Part shown: positions 9,641 to 20,497 of the stretch, one piece after another
How positions within the stretch are numbered: position 1 is the first letter of the stretch
How the letters are laid out: each line of letters begins with the position of its first letter
Assembly: GCA_033439255.1 (NCBI GenBank)
Contig: CM065879.1
Location: 972,501 to 1,036,500 of the forward strand
DNA length: 64,000 nucleotides
Reading direction: 5' to 3'
Source: Hericium rajendrae
Lineage: Eukaryota; Basidiomycota; Agaricomycetes; Russulales; Hericiaceae
The notes under the pieces: model-generated
What the model was told of the DNA's origin: nothing
The model's database searches: none
Seen by the model: the letters and a program-made list of their open reading frames with translations, nothing else
Made by a program: the position numbers and the translations under genes

Positions 9641-11349
9641 AAAGAAAACCACGCACCGCAGTGTAGCATCCATAGATGCTCACGGCTGTGGGGCCCGGAC
9701 CCTGCGCGCTGATGGGTTGACGGTGTGGCTGCGCTAGCGCTGGTGTTTGGCTCGGCCGCATCTGCCTGCGCGAGAAGGCCGCATCGGCAGACGGGAATGC
9801 CGATGCCGGACGGAGAGGTCAGCCGACGGACACGGTGGGAGACGGGACGAGAAAGGCATGGGCGTGCTGAGGATGATAGAAAGTTGGTATAGAAAAAAAA
9901 AACACCGAAAGACTGCCACGCACCTGTGATGCTCTGCTGCCGCTGTCACCTCGCACTTCTGCCCCAGCTGCTCCAGTGTCGTCGAGCTGTTGGTGCGCTG
10001 GCACGCCATGCGGTGTGGCAACGAGCCAGTGGGCGTGACGTGGCGGCCCCCAGGCGTTGTTGAGGCCGCGCGGATGTTGTTGAGGTCGCATGGGCGGCTA
10101 TACATGGGCGACTCCGGTCCCCAAAGCGTTGGCGATGAAGCTCAGGGTGTCAAAGGGGAGAGGGATGCGAGGACGCGATGAGAGGGTGGGACCGGTGGCT
10201 GGGGAAGGAGAAGGAGGGAGGAAGAAAGAGATCAAGGCTCGACGCGTCTTGTGGCACCGTTCGGCACTTGCCGAAATCGGTGCCACCACTATTTTCGAAT
10301 GAAGATTCTGAAGGAAGGAAATTCGTATTAATTATGAAAATAAAGCGGTAGCTTTAAGAACTTAGGATAAACGTATCTACGAAGTACAGTAAAGGTTGAT
10401 TTTGAATTGATGTAGCTATGCGTCACACAAGCGACAAGCGAACCCAAATTGTAGTCTAGTACTCGACGCGCGAGCCCGATTCGAGCTCTCGGGCACGCCG
10501 GGCATGGAATTCGAGCCTTGATTCTGTCGCTCGTCCTCCTTCATATTACTATCGTTTCGCCGTAATGTTTTCTGATATCTTTATACAGGGTATCTCATTT
10601 TTTTTTTGCTCTCTAGCCTACTATATGAAGCAGATCTTGACGATCTTTGCATATTTTACTGCATAAGGACTTGATTTTCGGGGTATGTTCGACCTCAAGG
10701 GCTTGAATCGCCACCAAAAAAATTGTAGCTTTTAAAATATATTGAATACACCAGTGAGCGTGATTCTGCATAACTCATTTCGTGACAATCGCATAATCGA
10801 AGATTCTACTGTCGGAAACATGATGAAGATAGGTTAGTTTGACTGTAGTTTTGTCACACTGCATCCAAAATGGCTCGAAACTTCCTGAAACTTCGCATTC
10901 ACATCGTGTACTACAATATATCTGTATCTATCCAACAAATTGAGTATGAAAAGCCCCCCAAACATCGCGTACTCCCCTTCTTCTTGAGCTTCGGGCAGCT
11001 CGGGCTCATGTTCGGTGATTCCCGAATTTCCTTTTCGGGAATCTCGAACCGGGACACGCGCGTCGTTTCCGAAGCTTCCCCTTCCCTCCCCCTCTCTCCT
11101 CCCTTCCCCGATGCTTCCTGTATGGCCGCCGCGCTTCCTTGCACCAATATCCACCACCGACTTCATCCCGGGCGTCATGCGCCCGCACCAACTACTTTAC
11201 CGATGCATCAAGCAACGTGACGCGTCGTGCGCCCGTACCCACATCGTCGAGCAACGCAGCGTACTGTGCTGCGAGCACCTGGCCGTGAACGGGCACGGGT
11301 ACGAGCGTGCCACGGTGAGTGAGCGCATAGCACTGTGCAGGCTGTGAGG
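9641..11349. other. Repeat-island spacer without genes
   Basis: To about 10,300 it is mixed GC-rich repeat sequence. At 10,300-10,900 it turns AT-rich and may hold a decayed third relative (about 10,450-10,560) of the TATA modules at 13.3 and 22.6 kb, sharing CTAGT, CTCGACGCG and GGGCACGCCGGGC-type words. A short inverted repeat ATTCCCGAA/TTCGGGAAT lies near 11,022-11,042. I see no believable protein-coding gene. Confidence 0.4.
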
Positions 11350-12407
11350 TGAGTGGGCACATGGCTGGGAGCGAGCACGGACACGCGGCAGGGAGCCAAC
11401 GAGCGCGCACTAGACGCGGCGGGGAGCGGCCACTGGCGCACGGCGGGGAGCAAGCACAAGTACGTGGCAGTGAGCGTGTGCAGGTGCGGGTGCGCCGCTG
11501 GAGCGGAGGTGGGTAGTAGCGGTAGGTGCGCGCAGCGAGCAGTGGCGGAGGGCGCGCAGCGACGGGCAGCAGCGGGCGTGCGCAGCGGCGGGCCAGCGAG
11601 CGGGTGCGAGCACTTGACGGTGAGCGGGTGCAGGCACGCGGCTGGGGGCGGGCGCGCGGCTGGAGCGGAGGCGGGGAGCGGGGAGCAGCGGCGTGCGCGC
11701 GCAGCGAGGGGTGGAGGCACCCGTGCGCGACGAGGACAGGCGACGGACAGGCGCGGGGCGGAGCGGGCGGGCGCAGCGCGGAGCGGAAGCGGGCGTGCAC
11801 GGCGAGGAGCGGCGGTGGGCGCGCACAGCGGGGCGGGGAGCGGCGGCATGTGTGCGCGAGGAGCAGCGATGGGGGCGCGTGGGGAGGAGCGGTGGCGGGC
11901 ACGCAAGATGGGGAGGGGCCGCGCGGCCGCGCGGGGAGCAGCGGCGGTGGGCACGCACAGCGGGGCGGGGGTGGCGGCGCGTGTGCGCGAGGAGCGGCGG
12001 CGCGTGTGCACGAGGAGCTGCAGTGGGTGCGCACAGCGGGGTCAGGAGCGGCGGCGTGTGTGCACGAGGAGCAGCGACGGGCACGTGTGGGGAGGAGCGC
12101 CGGGCGCGCGTGGGGAGGAGCGCCGGGCACGCGTGGGGAGGAGCGCCGGGCGCGCGTGGGGAGGAGCGCCAGGCGCGCGTGGGGAGGAGCGCCGGGCGCG
12201 CGTGGGGAGGAGCGCCGGGCGTGCGCGGGGAGGAGCGGTGGCGGGCACGCAGGGCGGGGCGGGGAGAGGCGGCGTGCACATGCGCGCGAGGAGCGGCATC
12301 GAGCGCGCGGCGGGCGGGCAGGGCGGGATCAAGATGCCGTGGCCGCCAGCGTGCAGGGGCGGGACGGCATACAGCAGTGCCGGAGCAGTACTGAGTAAGG
12401 TATTGTG
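11350..12407. repeat. Strongly G-skewed repeat arm
   Basis: More than 1 kb of G-rich shuffled repeats (GCGGGGAGCGG, GTGCGCGAGGAGC). It stays open in several frames on both strands, up to about 350 residues on + (Gly, Arg, Ala, Glu) and about 310 on - (Pro, Arg, Ala, Ser). Long frames here reflect lack of AT-rich stop codons and are not evidence for a protein. It borders the right copy of the 135-bp inverted repeat. Confidence 0.7.
12089..12235. repeat. 24-bp minisatellite, about six copies
   Basis: Near-identical units of GGGGAGGAGCGCCGGGCGCG plus CGTG, with single-base changes (CGCCGGGCA, CGCCAGGC). The high identity contrasts with the diverged flanking repeats and suggests recent slippage expansion. 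Confidence 0.9.
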
Positions 12408-12540
12408 CATTTAGCTAAACACACAGTTGGAGCATTTAGCTCTATGTGCGGTAAGTGGCTGCTGGCCCATTACTGAGGATTTGTGATTGTGTCGGGCAGC
12501 AGGTACTGTACATTTAGTTAAAGGTCTACCTTTAGTGGTG
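12408..12540. repeat. Right copy of the ~135-bp inverted repeat (IR-R)
   Basis: Reverse-complement partner of 7885-8022. It carries TGCGGTAAGTGG, GATTGTGTCGGGCAG and TAAAGGTCTAC in mirrored order, and the TTTAGCTAAA motif at its left end. It caps the arm that runs left from hairpin H2. Confidence 0.85.
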
Positions 12541-13158
12541 GCGAAGCGTCGGGGACGGCGGGCCCGTGCGCGAAGCACTGGGTTGCCGCGGACTCGGGCA
12601 TGAAGTGGCAGTCCTGCACGCAGGAAAGCGAGGCGTGCGGAGGGATGGGCAAATGTCGAGAGCGGCAGGCCCATGCACGAGGCGCAGGGGCCGGACACGA
12701 AGCGTCAGCTGCCGCGCACCTCTGCGCGAGGCACAGGACCGACGCGGGCTCATGCGCAACGCGTCAGGCCTGTGTGCGGGTGATGCGGCGGCGGCCCGTG
12801 GTGGGGCGTTGGACGGCGGGCAGCGGATCCATGCGTGAGGGACAGGGGACATGCGCGAGCGCCGGGCTGTCGCGAGTCCCTGGGTTATCGCGGGCCCGTG
12901 CGTGACGCGCAGACCTGCGTGCGAGGCAGATGGCCGTGGGCAGTCGCGCGGGCAGACAGGGCCATGTGCGACACACGATGCGCGTGCGCTGGCGTGCCCG
13001 TCCCGGGTCGCAGCGGTGGTCGTGGTCGTTGGAGGCGGCGCGCCGGGCGCTCGTGACGTGGCGGCAAGGCGGCGAGGTCAAAGGAGGGTGGGGTGATGCA
13101 GGAGGGATGGCAGAAGGACGCGAGGGGGAGTGAGGGCGCGGGAGGACGAAAGAAGTCA
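12541..13158. repeat. GC-rich arm between IR-R and hairpin H2
   Basis: About 620 bp of shuffled GCGGGCCCGTGCGCGA, CTGGGTTATCGCGG and GCGCAGACCTGCGTGCG words, related to the block at 7.5-7.88 kb. No recognisable protein. Confidence 0.65.
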
Positions 13159-13230
13159 AGAGTATCGCTCGAACGAGCGATACTCTCGACGTTAGCACGA
13201 ATAAACGAAATAAAAGTATTATTTACTCAC
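13159..13230 (-). repeat. Hairpin H2 with adjoining putative intron
   Basis: Hairpin 13159-13187, stem GAGTATCGCTCG / CGAGCGATACTC. Read on the minus strand an intron precedes it: donor AAG/GTGAGT at 13230, branch-like GTGCTAAC, and acceptor GAG at 13186-13185 at the stem edge. The spacer after the hairpin (GTTAGCACGAATAAACGAAA) matches that after H1 (GTTAGCACAAATAAACAAAG), so H1 and H2 are direct copies. Confidence 0.8.
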
Positions 13231-13329
13231 CTTCGAGACCCTCTGCATCTGCCTGAGTCCCTTCTGCATGCGGTTTGACGAGTTAGAGGGAGAGTAGGAG
13301 GGTGGAGGGAGGAGAGTGGAGAGTGGATG

Positions 13330-13800
13330 TGGTGGAGACAGCAAGAAGAGACGAACTTCGACGCGCGTTTCGGTGCTTCAGCCACCAAACGAGCGAAGGT
13401 ACGTTCCTCGAGCCACTACAAATCAAATAAAATCACGTAAATTCAGAGAAAAACAAGATAGCTATAAATTGTATATAAAATTCGAACGAATGAGCATTAT
13501 AAGTATCTACTGTACGTGAAGCTCACAGGGAGCCAAGTCCATCTAGTGAAGTCTGGCGCCCAGTCTCGACGCGACGCTCGGCAAGCGCCCGGCAGCCGCG
13601 AATCCCGGCTTTGCCCGGGATTCCTATATAAAGCTCGCGCGATGCGCGTTGCCTCTTGCTCTTTAATCCCCACTGTCTCTTGCCACGTCGACGCCTTCGT
13701 CGACGTTCTTTGCTCGCTCGTCGTTGTTTCTTGCTCGCTCGTCGCTGTTCCTTGCTCGCTCATTGTTACTTCTTGCTCGTTTGTTATCTCTAAGGTAATC
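13330..13800 (+). promoter_or_regulatory. TATA-box promoter-like module, copy 1
   Basis: TATATAAA at 13625-13632 is followed by pyrimidine-rich sequence (CTCTTGCTCTTTAATCCCCA) typical of fungal transcription starts. The module is duplicated at about 22.56-22.95 kb. Both share AAATCAAATAAAATCA upstream, TAGTGAAGTCTG, CCCGGCAGC, the TATA box, then GCGCGTTGCC / GCGCAACC. No open frame follows directly; the sequence passes into TC- and AT-rich DNA. Confidence 0.55.
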
Positions 13801-14871
13801 TTTTAATTGTTGATCTCTTATTGCTTATACTAATACTAATGTCTTTAAGTACATTTTTTTAGATTTTGCTTTTTGTTACTTTGGTAAGTTCTTATGTGTT
13901 ATCTTTATCTTCTAAGACTAATGTTTTCTTATCTTTTCTTACTTAGTTTCTTATATTCTCTTATCTTATATTCTTTTACGTATCTTATCTTATCTTCATA
14001 TCATATCTTATCTCCTTATCTTATCTTATCTTTTTATCCTACTTATATTTTCACTTTGTAGTTAGCAATAGTCTTTATGATATCAATATAATCTTGATGC
14101 ATTGAAATACTTTATATCTGTGTGATCATATGTTATCAATTTTGATATGATTGTAGAAGAGATTTAAAGTTCTAATAAATTTTATTGCTTTAATATGTAT
14201 ATTAGGTCTACATATTGAATATAAGATATATGAGACACATATTGAATGTAGGGTATGTGAGACATATATTATACATAGGTTATGTGAGACACATATTGAA
14301 TATAGGATATGTAAGACATATAAGCCTTATAGCTTTCATAGATACTGATAGCTTTTATAGCTAGTCATACTATCATAGCTACATGGTCAGCCCTCATAGC
14401 TATGATAGCACTCCATAGCACTCCATAGCATCACCTTTGAGCCTCATAGCACTACATAGCATCACCCTTTGGCTATGTGGGCTATACAATAAAGGGCGAT
14501 ACTATGAAGCTAGGAGATCTATGTAGACTTTATAGAGCTATGTACCACATCAGGAAAAAGTGTTTTTTGATCGATAGCCAGGGCGATCTTACGTTATGCT
14601 ACAGTATCAGTGCCTGTACTACAAATAGACATATGATAGCCGATGTTCAGGTACTGATTTCAACCCGGTATTACATGTATCAGGGAGCTATCTACTGTAG
14701 CTGCTGTAGTTCATGGGATTTTTGCACTGTAGAGGCAATCTGCAGGCTCACAGATGCTAGGTTGACAAGTCCAGCAGTTCAAAATTTCTGCATTGTAGCT
14801 CACAATATAGCCAGGTTATCATATATTGCATATCTAATTTATAAGGCCAACATATGATTACATCTCTCCCC
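13801..14871. other. AT-rich spacer, TAGC-type repeats
   Basis: Pyrimidine/AT-rich to about 14,100. At 14,200-14,310 four copies of a short unit containing ACACATATTGAATATAGG-like words (GAGACACATATTGAAT, GAGACATATATTATAC) occur. TAGCTATGATAGC and CTCCATAGCA repeats follow to 14,480. I see no gene. Confidence 0.45.
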
Positions 14872-14907
14872 GTGGGAAGTGTTTGGCTGCAGCAAAACAT
14901 TTCCCAC
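14872..14907. repeat. Palindrome cap P1
   Basis: An imperfect 36-bp palindrome, GTGGGAAGTGTTTGGCTGC mirrored by GCAGCAAAACATTTCCCAC. Same family as the palindromes at 20127, 21996, 25258 and 26686. Confidence 0.85.
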
Positions 14908-14972
14908 ATGTCAATTCGCAGGGGTTTGTGGTGATGTGTTGGGCATGCACAGGTCGGAGGGGGGGATGTGCA

Positions 14973-14980
14973 GTTCAGCG
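14973..14980. repeat. 8-bp target-site duplication, left copy
   Basis: GTTCAGCG directly before the left terminal repeat; the identical octamer at 18771-18778 directly follows the right one. Confidence 0.93.
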
Positions 14981-17900
14981 TAGGGATCTGCAGGGGTATG
15001 GGTACCCCCGGGGGTTTAAGGGTAAGGGTACTCGGGGGTAGGGGTAAGGGTACGCTTCGGCTAACCCTCATACCCTTGGACCCCTACTCAAGGGTTAGGG
15101 TGACTACCCTTCTTCTTCAACTTCTTCAAAGTCACTCGAAACTTGCTCGAAACTCATTTCTTAGGCATTCTCCTAGTATAAATATGGTCTGTATGCAGTG
15201 TACTGTTGTCTGTGGCGAAGCCAAGCCACGAATGTATAGTTTATGATTTAGCATTTACCTCCGTAACTTTATTTGTGGGCCCATCATTTCGAGCACTCAA
15301 GCCTCACAAATTCTGTCATCAACTCCCGTTACATCCCCATCCCATCATGCCTCGAGGACGGAATCCTAGTCGACAAACAAAGTCCTCGAAAGACAAGCGA
15401 CGGGCATCGAGCTCACCCTCCCCTGCCCCCCGAGCGAAGAAGACGAAGCCCATCACCAAAGGAGCTTCTGAACCATCTTCTCGGCAGTCGAGCGCAGGAC
15501 CATCTGCTTTCCGCCCTTCGGGAAGTCGCCGCGCAACGGTCCAATTGGAGGATGAAGATGCTGCCGAGGTAGAAGTTATTGATATTGATGCCGAGGGCGA
15601 GCCCGATGCCGAGGTGACAGAAGCTGCTGCAGAGGACTCCGGAGAGGAGCTTGGTAAGTGCACGATGCATCGTCTGGATAATTAAATGTCCTTACCGTGT
15701 GTACTACAGCACGCTTGTCGAAGAAATGGGTCTCCCCCATTTATGCATTCTTCGAGTCCGTACCCACTATTAGCTATGTGAACGGCCGCCGCTCTCACCT
15801 GTTTCGTTGCGGGGGGAAGGGCTGCAAAAAGACCGTTAGACGGTACATGGATACGAAGGATTCGACATCAACTGCGAACCTTCGCAAGCACGTTGAGTCC
15901 TGCTGGGGCGCCGACGCACTCCACGAAGCGATAAAGACGGGCAATATTGACCAGGCCCGGAATTCTTTGAAGGGGTTTAAGGAATCTGGCAGTATCACCG
16001 CAGCATTTCAGCGAACGGGCAAGGGTAAAGTAACATACTCACATCGACAGCATACCAAGACCGAGGCCCGGTATGCTGGTTCTGTCTTGTGTGTTTCTGT
16101 CTGCTAACTCTCGTCGTTGTCTAGCGCTGAGATTGTACGATGGGTCTGTGAAAGCCGCCGCCCATTCAGTATTGTCGGTGACCGCGGGTTCAACTGCCTG
16201 ATGAAAACAGGCAGACCGGAATACTACGTGCCGTCGCCAGCAACAGTATCGCGTGACGTCCGCCTGGTCTTTGCGAATGTACGCAGACGTGTTGCTAGAA
16301 TGCTTAGGGTAAGCTTTCGTTCTGCTTATTGGTCCAAATAAAATACTTACCAAGTGTCCAGAAGTATCCGGGCGCTCTGAACTTTGCTACGGACGCGTGG
16401 ACTTCACCAAACCACCGCGCGTTCGTTGCAGTTTCTGTTCATCTCGAGCACAACGGGGAGCCTCTATGTTTAATATTGGACATTATTGAAGTACCCAAGG
16501 TAAGGAGATACTCATCTTTAATGGTGCGACCTGTTACTCATTTATCGAGCTAGTCTCACAATGGCGCGAACTTGGCTGAAGCATTCGTCAAAATCCTGGA
16601 GGAATTTGGCATATCAGACAAGGTACGTTAGCCAGTGATTTTTATCGTGACGTTGCGAAGGCTCACTTTGGTTCAGATCTTGAGTGTAACCGCCGATAAC
16701 GCGTCGAACAACGACACGATGGTCGAGGAGATGGCGGACCTCCTCGAACACTTCCCTGGTGAAGCTAACCGCACCCGCTGTTTCCTTCATATCGTGAACC
16801 TCGTTGCGAAATCGACGCTGAAGCAATTCGACGTACCGTCCAAGCAGGCGGACGCGGCCCTTGCAGAGGCAGAGCGGCACCTTAGAGAGCTTGCTGTTGA
16901 TGTTGACATGGAAGAGCTCATCACCGAGCTTGAGACCGGCGCGACGAACGGGTCTGAAGGGAACGACGATGAGGAAGGCATCGTCGCCGCACGCGATGTG
17001 ATGATGGAGGAGGAGGTTGAGGAGTTGAGCGAGAGCGTGCGGCCTGTCCGCTTGGCCCTGACCAAGGTGAGCTACTTTAGGCCGCATGTCAATGACATTA
17101 CTCACCTTCAATGTCCATGCTAGCTTCGAAAGGTCGCGTACAAAATCATACACTCAACAACTAAAGTCCTCCCTCGGTGGAACGAGCTGGTGAAAGCAGC
17201 TAAGTTGTCGCCTAGAATCATGCCGCGCGACGTTAGCACAAGGTGGAACTCAACGTTTGATATGTTGGACTTTGCGCTCGAATATCGGAAGCCTCTTGAT
17301 GTTCTAGCGGCAGATAGGGAGATGGACCTGCGGGCATTCGAGCTAGACGAGAGGGAGTGGTTGATAATGAAGCAGTTGCGAGATACCTTAGAGGTAAGTC
17401 TGTCATTTTCGCAGTCTCACGCACACGATTGGGCGTCAAACGATTCAATGGACGTGAAGCGCTCATCCGGAAATGTGCTCGCGTGTTTGCGTCGTTTCTT
17501 ACTTACGAGTACTACGTTTCTTCCTCAGATCCTCAAGCATGCGACAACCTACTTTTCGCGCTCCACGCCGAACCTCGCGACGGTGATTCCAGCAATGGAT
17601 CACATCGACGAGACCCTTAGTACGGCTTCCCTCAACGACGAACATGAACCCTCGATCCGTGCCGCACTCGGTTTCGCCAAGAAGACACTCAACAAATACT
17701 ATAACTTGACGGATTCCTCTGAGGTGTATCGCATCGCCATGGGTACGTGTATTTTTGGTCTGCTATCGTGACTGCTATCCTCATGTATTTACTAATTATC
17801 CTGCTTTTACCATTGACAGTCCTCCATCCTCGCCACAAGCTGGCGTACTTCAAATCCGCCAAGTGGGAGCAAGATTGGATACAGACCGCTGAGAACATCG

Positions 17901-18770
17901 TTCGCGACGAGTTCGAACGGTCGTATGCGCCTCGAGAGGAGGAAGGGGAGGGCAATGGAGACATATCAGACGAGGCTGGTGAGGGGACCCCACCGAGAGC
18001 AGCTGCGGTGAGTACTCCTCGAAATCTGTTATTGCTGGTAGCTAACTAGACAATGGCAGAGTACGTCCCATAATATCTTCGACAACTTACCCTCTCTGGC
18101 GCCACCCAAACGTTCGGAGCTTTGCGACGAACTCGAGGCCTATCTCAGCACGGATCCCGAAGCAGTACCTGATGTACTCAAGTGGTGGTCGGAGAAGAGC
18201 ACCACCTATCCAAACCTTTCGCGCATGGCATTGGATTATCTCACCATACCGGGTGCGTCTTTCTTTGCCTCTTCTACACTTCGTTAGCTAACTAAATTAA
18301 TCTCTCGTAGCAACATCCGTGGACGTTGAGCGGATCTTTAGTGATGGCCGGCAGATACTATCATACATTCGAAACCGGCTTTCCGCGCAAAGCACCCGTG
18401 CACTGATGTGCCTCGGGCAGTGGAGCCGCCTTGGTCTGGTCAAGGACAAGGATGTCCTACCAGTGGCAATGCTGCCCGATGTTGAAGGCGATGAGGAAGA
18501 GTTTGATGATGGTTGGGATGCTATCCCGAAAGAGCAGGACTAACATTTCCATACGGCTTGTCTATTTACTTGTATAGCTACTCAAGATAATGGTATCTGT
18601 GTGGTCTATTCTATGTGCTACCCTCAAGGGTATTGTACCCTTAAAAACCCGTGTACCCTTGTGATGTACCTGTACCCTTGGAGACCCGCGGGTTCAAGGG
18701 TAAGGGTTTTTGGGGGTAAGGGTAAGGGTCTGACTGCTGATACCCGGGGGTTTACCCCTGCAGTTCCCTA
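14981..18770 (+). mobile_element. hAT-family DNA transposon, apparently complete
   Basis: The 3,790-bp element has 18-bp terminal inverted repeats matching at 17 of 18 positions: TAGGGATCTGCAGGGGTA at 14981-14998 and, reverse-complemented, TAGGGAACTGCAGGGGTA at 18753-18770. It is flanked by a perfect 8-bp target duplication GTTCAGCG at 14973-14980 and 18771-18778; eight base pairs is the hAT hallmark. Subterminal regions are packed with AAGGGT/ACCCTT words (15,018-15,110 and 18,620-18,735), likely transposase-binding sites. It encodes one intact transposase. It interrupts the left arm of the mirror element, so it arrived later. Confidence 0.93.
15347..18543 (+). CDS. hAT transposase (BED-type zinc finger, RNase H-like core, hAT C-terminal dimerisation domain)
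   Basis: Eleven exons: 15347-15653, 15710-16070, 16125-16308, 16362-16499, 16554-16622, 16677-17066, 17124-17393, 17529-17742, 17820-18007, 18060-18252, 18311-18543. They join in frame to 848 residues with no stop or frameshift. Residues 1-102 are basic, Ser/Pro-rich and acidic, probably disordered. A BED-like finger lies near 115-170 (CGGKGC, then HVESC). The RNase H-like core shows NFATDAWTSPNH (Asp near 295) and SVTADNASNND (Asp near 360), the two conserved aspartates, followed by RCFLHIVNL. The hAT C-terminal block has VLHPRHKLAYFK, KWWSEKSTTYPNLSRMALDY and TSVDVERIFSDGR (near 772-785). It would excise and reinsert the element through the terminal repeats. The start chosen is the first ATG before the basic region. 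Intact terminal repeats, target duplication and frame suggest the copy could still be active. Confidence 0.9.
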
Positions 18771-18778
18771 GTTCAGCG
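18753..18778. repeat. Right hAT terminal repeat and right target duplication
   Basis: The terminal repeat is 18753-18770, the reverse complement of 14981-14998 with one mismatch. The octamer GTTCAGCG at 18771-18778 duplicates the one left of the element. Confidence 0.93.
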
Positions 18779-19892
18779 CGATGCGCACGGGTCAGCGAGG
18801 ATGCGTGGGAGTCGGCAGGGGTGTGCGCAAGTTGGTGGGGCATGCACGAGTCGGCGGTGGCCTGCAGGGATCGGTGCGCATGAGTTAGCAGCACTGCGCA
18901 GTGGGTCGGAGGGGCCGCATGCAAGTCGGCGGTGGCATGTGTGCCTAAGCGAGCTGTGGGGCGTGCGCGAGTTGGCAGTGGCGGGGCGCGTGGGGCGGCG
19001 GGGTGTGCAGGGTGCGCGGGAGTCGGCGGGGGCGTGTGGGAGTTGGCGAGGGTGCACGGGAGTCGGTGAGGGCGTGCGAAGGTCGGAGGGGGCGCGCGAA
19101 GGTCAGAAGGGGCGTGTGGAAGTCAGCGGGGGCTTGTGTGGGTCGGCGGTGGTGCCCACAAGTTGGCGGCAGTGCGGTGAGTCGGCGGCAGTGCGGCGGG
19201 TTGGCGGCAGTGCGCGTGGGTTGGCAGGGGCTTGCTGGATCAGCTGTGACGCACACGGGTTGACGGGGGTGTGCGGAGGTTGGTGGGAGCACGCAGGAGT
19301 CGGCGAGGGTGCGCGGGAGTCGACGGAGGTGCATGGGAGTCGGCGGGGGTATGTATGAATCAGCGGGGGTGTGTGTGAGTCGGTGGGAGTGTGTGTGAGC
19401 CGATGAGGCTGTACGCGAGTCGGTAGGGGGGCTGTGCGAGTCAGAGGGGGAGAGTGCATGTCGGTAGGCACACACGCATGTTGCCGGTGATACGAGCAGG
19501 TCGGCGGGGGCATACAGAGGTCGGCGGAGGTGCGCGCAGGTCAGCGGAGATGGGCGCGGGTCAGCAGGGATGGGCACGAGTTGGCGCGTGCATGTCTGAG
19601 CTGCGGGGGCCGTACGCGAGTCGGCGGCAGTATGCCTGGGTCAGCGGCAGTCGGCGGCAGCGTGCGTGGGTCAGCCGTGACGTGTGCAGGTCAACGGGGG
19701 TGCATGCATGTCGGCGTGGATGGGCGGGGGTCGGTGGGGATGCGCGAGTCGGTGGGGGTGCACGAGTCAGCAGGGGCGCACACGAGTCGGCGGAGGCATT
19801 GTGAGGTCGGTGTGGGCACGCAGAGGTTGGTGACCATGCATGGGGTTTGGTAGTGGGGCACACGGGTCGGTGGCATGTCGAGCGGTTCAGTC
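18779..19892. repeat. G-rich left arm of mirror element 1
   Basis: Shuffled units around GTCGGCGGGGGTGCGCGGGA and GAGTCGGTGGGGGTGCACGA. The complement, read outward from hairpin H3, is C-rich and open for up to about 210 residues rich in Pro, Arg, Ser, Thr and Ala. It continues left of the hAT insertion at 14908-14980. Confidence 0.75.
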
Positions 19893-19970
19893 GAGAGTAT
19901 TGCCCGTATTTAAACAGGCGATACTCTCTGTATCAGTGGAAAACAAGGTCAAAAGAACAACTTTACTCAC
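19893..19970 (-). repeat. Hairpin H3 with adjoining putative intron
   Basis: Hairpin 19893-19928: GAGAGTATTGCC / GGCGATACTCTC around an AT-rich loop. Read on the minus strand the intron has a GTGAGT donor at 19970, branch-like CACTGATA, and an acceptor CAG ending at 19928. A second minus-strand intron-like segment upstream (donor GCAAG/GTACGT near 20105, branch CTAAC, acceptor CTCAG near 20020) suggests a spliced leader of several short exons. Confidence 0.7.
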
Positions 19971-20126
19971 TATGTGGCCATCTGCAACTCCTCCCTGTAT
20001 TGAATCCAGCTTAGAATACCTGAGAAATGCATGTTAGTTGTCCATTGACAGAGGAAGGAAGGAAGGAAGGAAGTTTATTCCGCAGCAGTCCCGAAAACGT
20101 ACCTTGCAAGTAAGAAAAAACAGTCG

Positions 20127-20160
20127 TGGGACGTGTTTGGCTGTAGCCAAACGTTTCCCA
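20127..20160. promoter_or_regulatory. Central palindrome P2 of mirror element 1, candidate divergent promoter
   Basis: TGGGACGTGTTTGGCTG mirrored by TAGCCAAACGTTTCCCA. It lies at the middle of the central module from which intron-hairpin-arm units point outward on both strands. The flanking sequence (T-tract, GTTCAAAGTCGAAA, CCATATATGG, AATCGGGCC) is conserved in the second element at 25,300-25,400. Function as a bidirectional promoter is inference. Confidence 0.5.
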
Positions 20161-20419
20161 TGCGCCCTCTACCTTTTTTTTTTGTTCAAAGTCGAAACAC
20201 GTGCACGCACGGCCCGCCGCGCGCCGTGCTGTTTTGTTGCCCATATATGGTCAATAAAACGAATCGGGCCACGCGGCCCCGTGCAGCTCGACTTGCGCGC
20301 GACTTCACTTTGCCTGCCACGTCGTCTTCCTTCCACCCACCCACCCCTTCCTCACGGTGGAATTTTTACTGTAAGTGTCTCTTAATCTTTTTTTGATTCT
20401 TGTCAGGCTGGGAATAAAG

Positions 20420-20497
20420 GTGAGTAGCTACATTTTTTGCTGTAGCTTTCTTGTACTAATCAAGAGAGTATCGCTCGTGGTGTCGAGCGATACTCTC
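20420..20497 (+). repeat. Putative intron followed by hairpin H4
   Basis: Intron 20420-20464: donor AAAG/GTGAGT, branch TACTAAT, acceptor CAAG. The hairpin 20464-20497 begins at the splice site (GAGAGTATCGCTCG / CGAGCGATACTCTC). Another intron-like segment just upstream, from GTAAGT near 20371 to TCAG near 20406, leaves a 13-nt exon GCTGGGAATAAAG. Confidence 0.8.

Noticed and set aside
11353-12414. Open frames of up to about 350 residues on both strands in the G-rich arm
   Set aside because: They arise because stop codons are rare in very GC-rich repeats. Several frames are open at once, none has a recognisable domain, and the sequence is a shuffled minisatellite.
15000-15110. Telomere-like repeats (AAGGGTAAGGGTA) suggesting an internal telomeric tract
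   Set aside because: They are symmetric with 18,620-18,735 and lie just inside the hAT terminal repeats, so they are subterminal repeats of the transposon.
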